Made by a program: the position numbers and the translations under genes
Notes under the pieces: generated by a model
Database searches by the model: none
Told to the model about the DNA's origin: nothing
Seen by the model: only the letters and a program-made list of their open reading frames with translations
DNA from: Desulfobulbaceae bacterium UBA2213
GTDB lineage: Bacteria; Desulfobacterota; Desulfobulbia; Desulfobulbales; Desulfocapsaceae
Length of the DNA: 6,300 bases
Direction: 5' to 3'
NCBI GenBank assembly: GCA_002327225.1
Contig: DCUN01000050.1
Coordinates: 1 to 6,300, forward strand
Shown: positions 1 to 4,987 of the stretch, in pieces
Numbering within the stretch: the stretch's first letter is position 1
Layout of the letters: each line of letters opens with the position of its first letter

Positions 1-418
1 AGATGTTGGAGGTGGGGTTAGGGGAAAGAATGTTGTAGATCAACATCCTGTGGGGGCTGGCAATCTCCACCCCAATGGTGGCAAAGGCGGCCATGATGCA
101 GATAATGGACATCCAGACCATACGGTTGCTGATTATGGCCATTCGGGTTCCACCAAAGAGATGGCTCATGGCGGCATAGATGCATAAACCGGTAGAGGTG
201 ATGGCCCAGAAGGCGTAGGTGGAGATCAGCATTCCCCAGGGCATCTCACGGGTGTTATTATAGATGGCGTGGTGACCGAAGATAAAAGAGAGTGCTCCGC
301 AACTGAGACCCACGACGGTCACAATCAGGAAAAAGAGTGTTGCCCTGTTCATGCCAGATTTTGCCAGACGTGGTTCCGCTGTCTCGGCAAATATGGCTGA
401 TATTGATGTGTTTGTCAT
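1..418 (-). CDS. NrfD/PsrC-like membrane subunit of a quinone-linked respiratory complex (partial, C-terminus beyond left edge)
   Basis: The frame is open from an ATG at 418 to the window edge, giving the first 139 residues. An AGGAG ribosome site at 429-425 lies six bases upstream, which fixes the start. Three hydrophobic segments are visible (about residues 27-47, 62-88 and 101-119). Between and after them are short loops with features typical of NrfD/PsrC/DsrP proteins, such as a conserved-looking MPWG loop (59-62) and a SPHRM...LSPNPTS stretch (121-137) after the third helix. Members of this family usually have 8-10 helices, so well over half of the protein is missing. The family exchanges electrons between menaquinone/menaquinol and a periplasmic iron-sulfur partner. 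The gene follows a hexahaem cytochrome and a Tat-exported ferredoxin on the same strand, which supports one complex. Family call is fairly secure; the physiological role (reductase or quinol oxidase) cannot be read from this fragment. Confidence 0.85.
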   Translation of the reverse strand, partial: MTNTSISAIFAETAEPRLAKSGMNRATLFFLIVTVVGLSCGALSFIFGHHAIYNNTREMPWGMLISTYAFWAITSTGLCIYAAMSHLFGGTRMAIISNRMVWMSIICIMAAFATIGVEIASPHRMLIYNILSPNPTSNI

Positions 419-504
419 TTTTTACTCCTGCAAATTTGTTTTCATGAACGAGGGGTTTCTTGGATGTGTGCCGTCCTGACCCCATAAAGTTCTTACGTGG
501 GGGC

Positions 505-1200
505 TTAGTGACCAGCCTTAGTCTCTTGAGGGGACTTTCCGTGAACACCATCGTTACCCATCATCCGGTTATACCCCTTGACGCCAATGTGACAGGAGTT
601 GCAACGGGTATCCGAGTCAAATGCTGTAGACCCATCGTGACAGGTTCCACAGTATTTCCCATCATAGAGAGATTGCATGGTAAAATCGCCTGCCTTTATG
701 GCTGAACCTGTCTCCATGGCAAAGGTGCCTTCATGGCATGCCGCACAGTCCAGCCCAAAATCTTCGATGTGAGCCTTATGGTAAAAAATTACAGCTTTGA
801 CCGGTTTGGTCCAGACAATGGGATCTTCTGGCGTCAGTTCCTTCACGTCCATGTGGCAGGAGGCGCATTTGGTATTTGAGGCAAAGGCCGTATTCCCGTC
901 ATGGCAGGAACCACAGGATTTTCCTTCAGCCATTGCGGCCATGGTCATTGTACCGGTAGCGAGGATGGCACCGGATTCCATGGTAAAGAGTTCGTCATGG
1001 CAAGAATCACAGGCGAGACCTGAATCCATGGTGTGAACTTTATGGCTGAAAGTCACCTTGGTAGGTTTGTCCCAGGCAATAGGAGCCTCAGGGCCATAGG
1101 TTTCTTCATCATAGGCCTCCGCGGCTATTGAATTGGTGGCAAGGAAAAAAGATCCTGCCAGCAGGATGGCCCCAACTGTTTTTATTCTGTTCTGCATCAT
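505..1200 (-). CDS. Periplasmic hexahaem cytochrome c made of two c7-type triheme units
   Basis: The 231-residue product starts with a Sec signal peptide (hydrophobic core about residues 9-22, likely cleavage after ALA-type residues near A27), so it should act in the periplasm. Six CxxCH haem-binding motifs begin at residues 64, 96, 112, 152, 184 and 200. They fall into two triplets with the same spacing: residues about 42-116 and 130-204 are an internal duplication with a period of 88 residues. Each half has the same order: W-x-KP, an HKxH motif (H53/H56 and H141/H144, candidate axial ligands), then three haems. This matches the c7-type triheme domain of the multihaem cytochrome c3/c7 group. 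The start at 1200 has an AGGAG at 1212-1208, seven bases upstream. The gene sits between the iron-sulfur protein and the NrfD-like gene, so it is probably the electron-carrying subunit or a partner of that complex. Electron donor and acceptor are not determinable. Confidence 0.93.
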   Translation of the reverse strand: MMQNRIKTVGAILLAGSFFLATNSIAAEAYDEETYGPEAPIAWDKPTKVTFSHKVHTMDSGLACDSCHDELFTMESGAILATGTMTMAAMAEGKSCGSCHDGNTAFASNTKCASCHMDVKELTPEDPIVWTKPVKAVIFYHKAHIEDFGLDCAACHEGTFAMETGSAIKAGDFTMQSLYDGKYCGTCHDGSTAFDSDTRCNSCHIGVKGYNRMMGNDGVHGKSPQETKAGH

Positions 1201-1307
1201 TTATCTTCTCCTACAAATCGGCGAGTATTACAGGGATGATTCTGACTGTTTCTAGCGATAGTACCATCGCATTTTGTTGGCATCAGTTATTTCCTGTATT
1301 GTTTAGG

Positions 1308-2075
1308 TTATGCATTCATATAAAAAACATTAGGTAAGGCCCCGGTATCGGGACGTAAAACCCAGATCTTGGTGTCAGGTGTGTGAAGTAAAAGATAGAT
1401 CTCGCTGGACTTGTCTTTCAGATCGCCAAAGATCCTTACCTTGGCTGGACAGGCAGCGGCGCAGGCGGTATCAGTTTTACCCTCGGCAAGCCGGGTGTCG
1501 ATGCAGAAATTGCATTTATCGACGGCATGTTTTTCTCCATTGAAGTAACGGGCATTATAGGGACAGGCTGCCATGCATGTTTTACAACCAATACACTTTG
1601 GGTAATCCATGACTACTATGCCGGTCTCAGGGTCTTTATATGTTGCCTTTGTCGGGCAGACACGGACACAGGGAGGCCTATTGCAATGGTTGCAGAGCAC
1701 GGGCCTGAATTCCCGTTTTTCAGAGCCGTTTTCAGTGGTACGTCGTTCCTGAATTGCTGTTCGGTAGGCGTCGTGTGCGTCAGGCACATGGTTCGTCTGC
1801 TTACAGGCCGCTACGCATTCCTCACAGTCAACACAACGGTTTTGCCGCATGACCATGCCATAGTGTTTAGGGTATGGATACTGGCCCTCTTCCGGGATTT
1901 CCATATCCGGACTGTTCTGACTGCCTGCATGAGAGACTGATGTCAGTGACAGCACAGATCCTCCCAGAAAAACACCAGTTACGGCAAGTCCCATCTTGAG
2001 GAATTTGCGACGTTCCTGTAACGGCAAGATCTCAATGCCTTCATTTTTCTCCTTTACCAAGTCCTTGATATTCAT
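1308..2075 (-). CDS. Tat-exported 4x[4Fe-4S] ferredoxin-type electron transfer subunit (NrfC/DsrO/PsrB-like)
   Basis: The chosen start (ATG at 2075) gives 255 residues and has an AGGAG seven bases upstream; the frame stays open to 2213 but the extension has no ribosome site and would bury the signal peptide. Residues 21-50 form a twin-arginine signal (ERRKFLKMG, hydrophobic core, SHA cleavage site near A50), so the protein is exported folded to the periplasm. Sixteen cysteines form four [4Fe-4S] sites in the order of the DmsB/NrfC family: C81/84/87/91, C128/131/136/140, C161/164/167/171 and C188/191/205/209. Such subunits relay electrons between an NrfD-type quinone-reactive protein and a catalytic subunit or cytochrome. 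It is the first gene of the operon with the hexahaem cytochrome and the NrfD-like gene. A sulfite-reductase-complex type (DsrO) or polysulfide/tetrathionate reductase type (PsrB/TtrB) role is possible; without a catalytic subunit in view the choice is open. Confidence 0.92.
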   Translation of the reverse strand: MNIKDLVKEKNEGIEILPLQERRKFLKMGLAVTGVFLGGSVLSLTSVSHAGSQNSPDMEIPEEGQYPYPKHYGMVMRQNRCVDCEECVAACKQTNHVPDAHDAYRTAIQERRTTENGSEKREFRPVLCNHCNRPPCVRVCPTKATYKDPETGIVVMDYPKCIGCKTCMAACPYNARYFNGEKHAVDKCNFCIDTRLAEGKTDTACAAACPAKVRIFGDLKDKSSEIYLLLHTPDTKIWVLRPDTGALPNVFYMNA

Positions 2076-2121
2076 TCTGAGTCTCCTATACTTGATACAC
2101 TGAAAAAGTGTTTTGAAACGA

Positions 2122-2161
2122 GCCGGAGAAAGAGAAGATAGCATGTCTGTCTTTCTCCGGC
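2122..2161 (-). other. Stem-loop in the probable 5' leader of the respiratory operon
   Basis: An 11-bp perfect GC-containing inverted repeat (GCCGGAGAAAG at 2122-2132 against CTTTCTCCGGC at 2151-2161) encloses an 18-nt loop and lies 47 bp upstream of the iron-sulfur protein start. Both candidate promoters for this operon lie further upstream, so the hairpin would be transcribed. On the minus strand it is not followed directly by a U-run, so it is not a standard intrinsic terminator. It might stabilise the mRNA 5' end or bind a protein; that role is inference. Confidence 0.55.
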
Positions 2162-2229
2162 CTATAAAGTGTATTGCCGGCGTGTTATTGGTGCAGCATG
2201 TTTGGTTAAGCAAATACGAATACGTAAAT

Positions 2230-2235
2230 ACTATA
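2230..2235 (-). promoter_or_regulatory. Candidate -10 element (P2) of the respiratory operon
   Basis: TATAGT on the minus strand matches five of six positions of the sigma-70 -10 consensus. The correctly spaced -35 position (2258-2253, GCGTTT) is poor, which would suit an activator-dependent promoter with the direct repeats at 2261-2298 as activator sites. Weak evidence; a second TATAGT with a better -35 exists at 2302-2297. Confidence 0.25.
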
Positions 2236-2260
2236 CTTGTTCGTTCTCACGGAAACGCAT

Positions 2261-2298
2261 GCTACATTTTTGCTACATTTTTGCTACATTCTTGCTAC
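2261..2298. repeat. Array of 11-bp direct repeats upstream of the respiratory operon
   Basis: The plus strand carries GCTACATTTTT at 2261-2271 and 2272-2282, GCTACATTCTT at 2283-2293 and a partial GCTAC at 2294-2298. Read on the minus strand this is TGTAGCA plus an A-rich 4-bp spacer, repeated every 11 bp. A 7-bp half-site plus 4-bp AT spacer in direct orientation is the layout known for PhoB/OmpR-family response regulator sites, although the bases are not those of the E. coli pho box. The array lies between the two candidate minus-strand -10 elements. It is probably a binding site for a regulator of the respiratory operon; the regulator is unknown. Confidence 0.6.
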
Positions 2299-2325
2299 TA
2301 TATAAGACTTTTTTACTAACATCAA
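2297..2325 (-). promoter_or_regulatory. Candidate sigma-70 promoter (P1) of the respiratory operon
   Basis: On the minus strand TTGATG (2325-2320; four of six consensus positions) is followed after 17 bp by TATAGT (2302-2297; five of six). The -35 hexamer lies inside one arm of the perfect inverted repeat at 2316-2363, so a protein bound to that palindrome would compete with polymerase. Transcription would start near 2291-2289 and give a leader of about 215 nt before the start at 2075. Prediction by consensus only. Confidence 0.35.
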
Positions 2326-2363
2326 TCAAAAATGAATGAAAATTCATTTTTGATTGATGTTAG
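2316..2363. repeat. Perfect 22-bp inverted repeat with 4-nt loop
   Basis: Positions 2316-2337 are exactly complementary in reverse to 2342-2363, with the loop GAAA (2338-2341) on the plus strand and TTTC on the minus strand. The arms are AT-rich and include TTGATTGATGTTAG. No T-run follows the stem on either strand, and it lies between divergent genes where no transcript is expected to end, so a standard terminator is unlikely. It may be an operator, a structured RNA element, or a small mobile-type palindromic repeat. The structure is certain from the sequence; its role is not. Confidence 0.85.
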
Positions 2364-2452
2364 CGCTTTGATATTAAATGAATTCTTATAGTTGAATCGT
2401 GACGACATGAAATTTAAAAAAAAATCCAGTTGTATACATTTTTGAGTTTTCT

Positions 2453-2481
2453 TAAACAGCATGGTCTGCATATCGTATAAT
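2453..2481 (+). promoter_or_regulatory. Candidate sigma-70 promoter of the pentapeptide-repeat gene
   Basis: A perfect TATAAT (2476-2481) is preceded after 17 bp by TAAACA (2453-2458; four of six -35 positions), in AT-rich DNA. Transcription would start near 2488 and leave a leader of about 240 nt that contains the two small reading frames at 2571-2701. A second possible promoter further in is TTGACA (2578-2583) with TATCTT 18 bp later (2602-2607). Consensus match only. Confidence 0.35.
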
Positions 2482-2570
2482 GGTTAAAGAAAGATTTTGC
2501 ATGGTTATGAAAAATGCTGGTGCAGATGTTGATAGCTTTAGTGGAAGTTATCACGCAGGAGGAAAATTTA

Positions 2571-2627
2571 ATGAATCTTGACAGCTTTGCTTTGCCTGGA
2601 GTATCTTTCTTGAGGTATTATCGATGA
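2571..2627 (+). CDS. Possible 18-residue leader peptide
   Basis: An ATG at 2571 opens an 18-codon frame (MNLDSFALPGVSFLRYYR, stop TGA at 2625-2627). It is preceded by AGGAGG at 2557-2562 with an 8-base spacer, the best ribosome-binding site in the whole window. The next small frame starts in the overlapping ATGA. No run of one amino acid suggests classical attenuation, and the peptide resembles nothing I recognise. It may be a translated leader controlling the downstream pentapeptide-repeat gene, or a decayed gene that kept its ribosome site. Confidence 0.35.
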   Translation: MNLDSFALPGVSFLRYYR

Positions 2628-2701
2628 GCATGAGTAGGTGCCGTGTTGGCCATTCAGATGCCGTTGTTATTTTTTTTGACAGTAGCTTCGTTGGACTTTA
2701 A
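2624..2701 (+). CDS. Possible 25-residue frame coupled to the leader peptide
   Basis: This frame begins at the ATG of an ATGA overlap with the stop of the 18-codon frame and ends at a TAA (2699-2701), 27 bp before the start of the pentapeptide-repeat gene. It has no ribosome site of its own, so translation would depend on termination/re-initiation. Its sequence is unremarkable and contains a T-run (2670-2677). It may simply be chance; it is listed because of the exact ATGA junction behind a very strong ribosome site. Confidence 0.15.
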   Translation: MSMSRCRVGHSDAVVIFFDSSFVGL

Positions 2702-2728
2702 CAAGATTACCCTTTCAGGGAGTTGAAT

Positions 2729-4243
2729 ATGTGTGTTTTAAAGAGGAAATTTCTAGTTATTCTGGTTGCTGTTCTGGCAAGTAATGGGAATTGTTTTGCA
2801 TTTGCCGGGCAGGATGGTGATCAGGGTATGTTGCAGGAGAACAGGAAACAACTGATGGAAACCAACAGTTGTCCTGGATGTGACCTTTCTGGTGTTAATC
2901 TTGACAGCGTAAATTTGTCAGGCGCTAACCTGGAAGGTGCGAATCTTTCTAGAGCAAGAATGCATCTTGCCGTTCTGGCTAAGGCCAACTTGCGAAATAC
3001 TGATCTGAGGGAGGCCACATTTGGGGGGGCTGATCTGGTAGAGGCTGACTTGCGTGGCGCAGATCTGAGAGGTGCAACCTTTGCCGGCGCTTATCTTGTT
3101 GGTGCTATACTGGATAATGGAGTCACCTTGAATCAACACTCGCATGAGTTTGTCTCTGATACTATTTCTGTCCAGAATATTGTTGATGAAAATGCTCTTT
3201 CCATTTCATCTGAGAAACCAGGATTTTTTGATAGCACCCTGGAGGGTGTTAAAAGTTTGTTCGGGCTGTCGGAAGATTCGCCAGTTGTGCAGCCATTACC
3301 GGAAAATGATCCTGCTACAGATATTGAGGAGCAGTTGATCGAGGTCACTGGAAGTGAAGGCGCTACTCTACCTCAAGAACCAGGTTTTTTTGATAGCACC
3401 CTAGTGGGTGTGAAAGGTTTGTTCGGATTGTCTGAAGATGCGCCAGTTGTGCAGCCGTTACCGGAAAATGATCCTGCTGCAGATAACGTTCCAGCCATTG
3501 AGGAACAGTTGATCGAGGTTACCGGAAATGAAAGCGCTACTCTACCTCACAAACCAAGATTTTTTGATATCACCCTGGGGGGCGTGAAAGGTTTGTTCGG
3601 TCTGTCTGAAGATACGCCAGTTGTGCAACCATTGCCGGAAAATGATCCTGTTGCAGATATCGTTCCTGCCGAAGAGGAGCAGCTAATCGAGGCTACTGGG
3701 AATGAGGACGCCACTCCATCAGGAAAACCATCTTTTCTTGATAGCACCATAGAAAGCGTGAAAGGCTTGTTTGGTCAGGGCGAAAGCGTTGACCGCGAAA
3801 CGGTTGTTGAAGATAGTGAGAGTGTTGTTCAGGGAGCGACACTCTCAAATGAAAATGAAACGGCCGGCGTTACGGCTTCAGGGGATCTTTTGGATCCAGC
3901 GGTTGAGGGTGAAAAAAACAGGATGCGTTTGCTTGATGCCAACCGTTGTTATGGGTGCAGTCTTGTTGGGGTTGATCTGGCTGGAAAAAATCTGGATAGA
4001 GCTGATCTTGAAGGCTCTGATCTGACCAGCAGTAATCTGCAGGGGGCTGATCTCGAGAAAGCGAATTTGAAAGGGGCTATACTGGTACGGGTTAATCTCA
4101 GAAATGCGGACCTGAGGGGAGCCGATCTTTATAAAGCGAATCTTTCCGAGGCAGATTTAACCGGAGCAAGGTTAGAAGGGGCCTTTCTTGATGATGCCCA
4201 ACTATCTGATGTTGTTGGCTATGATCCTAAAGATGAGCAATGA
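2729..4243 (+). CDS. Exported protein with two pentapeptide-repeat domains joined by tandem linker repeats
   Basis: The start at 2729 has AGGGAG (2717-2722) six bases upstream; an in-frame TTG at 2723 abuts that site and cannot be used with it. The 504-residue product begins with a Sec signal peptide (KRK, hydrophobic core, cleavage AFA|GQ near residue 26), so it should be periplasmic or surface-located. Domain 1 (about 48-130) has 16 consecutive pentapeptides of the A(D/N)LxG type and domain 2 (about 407-491) has 17; each should fold as roughly four coils of a right-handed quadrilateral beta-helix. Each opens with a matching cap, L(M/L)-x-x-N-x-C-x-G-C (C48/C51 and C407/C410). Between them residues 164-350 hold 3.5 copies of a unit beginning P-x-F-F-D-x-T-L and containing GVKGLFGLSED, followed by an acidic, proline-rich stretch. 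No catalytic motif is seen. The gene appears monocistronic, facing the chemosensory genes. Function unknown. Confidence 0.9.
   Translation: MCVLKRKFLVILVAVLASNGNCFAFAGQDGDQGMLQENRKQLMETNSCPGCDLSGVNLDSVNLSGANLEGANLSRARMHLAVLAKANLRNTDLREATFGGADLVEADLRGADLRGATFAGAYLVGAILDNGVTLNQHSHEFVSDTISVQNIVDENALSISSEKPGFFDSTLEGVKSLFGLSEDSPVVQPLPENDPATDIEEQLIEVTGSEGATLPQEPGFFDSTLVGVKGLFGLSEDAPVVQPLPENDPAADNVPAIEEQLIEVTGNESATLPHKPRFFDITLGGVKGLFGLSEDTPVVQPLPENDPVADIVPAEEEQLIEATGNEDATPSGKPSFLDSTIESVKGLFGQGESVDRETVVEDSESVVQGATLSNENETAGVTASGDLLDPAVEGEKNRMRLLDANRCYGCSLVGVDLAGKNLDRADLEGSDLTSSNLQGADLEKANLKGAILVRVNLRNADLRGADLYKANLSEADLTGARLEGAFLDDAQLSDVVGYDPKDEQ
3218..3783 (+). repeat. Tandem in-frame repeats of 162-174 bp within the pentapeptide-repeat gene
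   Basis: Units start at 3218, 3380, 3554 and 3728. The first is 162 bp (54 codons), the next two are 174 bp (58 codons) and the last is a partial unit of about 19 codons. The first lacks four codons present in the other two, where the protein reads NVPA or IVPA before EEQ. Nucleotide similarity between units is high, including long shared blocks around CCAGTTGTGCAGCC and ACCGGAAAATGATCCTG. This points to recent duplication. Each unit encodes a predicted amphipathic segment (FFDSTLxGVKGLFGLSED) and then an acidic flexible spacer. Confidence 0.9.
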
Positions 4244-4316
4244 AATTTGCAGCAATATCATTGCTGGCTTCCGAGCTTGATTCACCTAATCGACAAGAGA
4301 GACAAGGCTTATTGTC

Positions 4317-4370
4317 GTGCCTTACAGATTATTTTCTTGTTTTTTCAAGAAAATAATCTGCGAAAGGCAC
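4317..4370. terminator. Long hairpin between convergent genes, probable bidirectional terminator
   Basis: A perfect 15-bp stem (4325-4339 with 4346-4360) closes a T6 loop, and a further 7-bp stem (GTGCCTT at 4317-4323 with AAGGCAC at 4364-4370) extends it after a small asymmetric internal loop. It sits 73 bp after the stop of the pentapeptide-repeat gene and 10 bp after the stop of the minus-strand response regulator, where both transcripts must end. The stem is AT-rich and no T-run follows it on either side, so it may act with a processing or Rho-dependent mechanism instead of as a textbook terminator. Confidence 0.6.
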
Positions 4371-4379
4371 TTATCCCGT

Positions 4380-4973
4380 TTATTGGGGGTAGATGATGAT
4401 ATTATTTTCTGCTGCCAGCAGGTCGAGTACCTTGTCAACTTGATCGTAAGGGGGACTCTGTTTATCGCGAAGTATTGTTTCAATGGCATTCAAACGACCC
4501 TGGAGTTCGGCATTCCTGATTTCCAGATTTTGAATGGTGACGGCCGCCGCACTTTCTGTTGTATCCATTGCCTGACTGAGATCCATGGCGTTACGCATTA
4601 TCGATTGCAAGTTGGCAATCTTTTCAAGGCGTAGAAAAAGTTCGTCAAAATTAATCGGTTTTTCCAGGTAGTCAGCAGCGCCTTTTTTCATTGCCTCAAC
4701 GGCGGTATCAACCGACGAGTGAGCAGTGATCAGGATGACCTCAATAGTTGGGTTGATTTTCTTCGCAATATCAAGAACCTCGATGCCACCGATCGAGCCA
4801 GGCATTATCAGGTCTGTCAGGACCACATCAATATGCTGTTGAGGAAAAATCTTTTTTGCCTGATACCCATCTTCAGCGATCAACACCTCATACCCTTCTT
4901 TTTCCAGGCGTTTTTCCAGCATCCTTCTGATCACGGGATCATCGTCAACAACAAGTATGGTCATGTTTCTCAT
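4380..4973 (-). CDS. Receiver-domain response regulator with helical C-terminal tail
   Basis: The 197-residue product has a CheY-like receiver domain at residues 5-122: acidic cluster D10-D12, phospho-acceptor D54 (LTDLIMP), T83 (LITAHSS) and K105 (EKP) are all present, so it should be phosphorylated by a histidine kinase. Residues 123-197 form no DNA-binding, GGDEF or HD-GYP domain. They are mostly helical, with a probable coiled coil at 147-171 (LxxRNAELQGRLNAIETIL pattern) and a short hydrophobic end. GAGG at 4985-4982 is eight bases before the ATG at 4973; the alternative ATG three codons later has no ribosome site. The gene begins 14 bp after cheR ends, with its ribosome site beside the cheR stop, so it is cotranscribed with cheB-cheR. 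It probably passes the signal by protein contact. Its partner kinase is not in the window. Confidence 0.9.
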   Translation of the reverse strand: MRNMTILVVDDDPVIRRMLEKRLEKEGYEVLIAEDGYQAKKIFPQQHIDVVLTDLIMPGSIGGIEVLDIAKKINPTIEVILITAHSSVDTAVEAMKKGAADYLEKPINFDELFLRLEKIANLQSIMRNAMDLSQAMDTTESAAAVTIQNLEIRNAELQGRLNAIETILRDKQSPPYDQVDKVLDLLAAENNIIIYPQ

Positions 4974-4987
4974 ACAGGAAGCCTCAT

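Noticed and set aside
258..551. Minus-strand frame spanning the cytochrome/NrfD junction
   Set aside because: It overlaps the ends of both real genes in another frame, has no ribosome site and a composition unlike a functional protein.
1527..1940. Long open frame on the plus strand opposite the iron-sulfur gene
   Set aside because: It lies entirely antisense to a well-supported cysteine-rich gene and its sequence resembles no known protein; such frames are common opposite ferredoxin genes.
2076..2213. N-terminal extension of the iron-sulfur protein to an upstream in-frame start at 2213
   Set aside because: The start at 2075 has a good ribosome site and puts the twin-arginine motif at residues 22-23; the extension has no ribosome site, covers the leader hairpin and would place the export signal inside the protein.
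2480..2581. 33-codon frame beginning within the TATAAT element
   Set aside because: No ribosome site precedes it and its ATG overlaps the candidate -10 element, so it would lie upstream of the transcript start.
2646..2662. Possible sigma-54 promoter (TTGGCC and ATGC with GG and GC ten bases apart)
   Set aside because: Spacing is right but only part of the consensus matches, particularly at the -12 side; not enough to list as a feature.
2510..2728. c-di-GMP or other riboswitch in the long leader of the pentapeptide-repeat gene
   Set aside because: I looked for the conserved GEMM-type core and other familiar aptamer motifs and did not find them; no strong terminator stem precedes the T-run at 2670-2677.
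3218..3783. Repeat array as CRISPR
   Set aside because: The units are long, contiguous and in frame within a protein gene, without short identical repeats and unique spacers.
2872..3958. CxxC motifs of the pentapeptide-repeat protein as haem c sites
   Set aside because: Neither CxxC is followed by histidine (they are followed by D and S), so covalent haem attachment is not supported.
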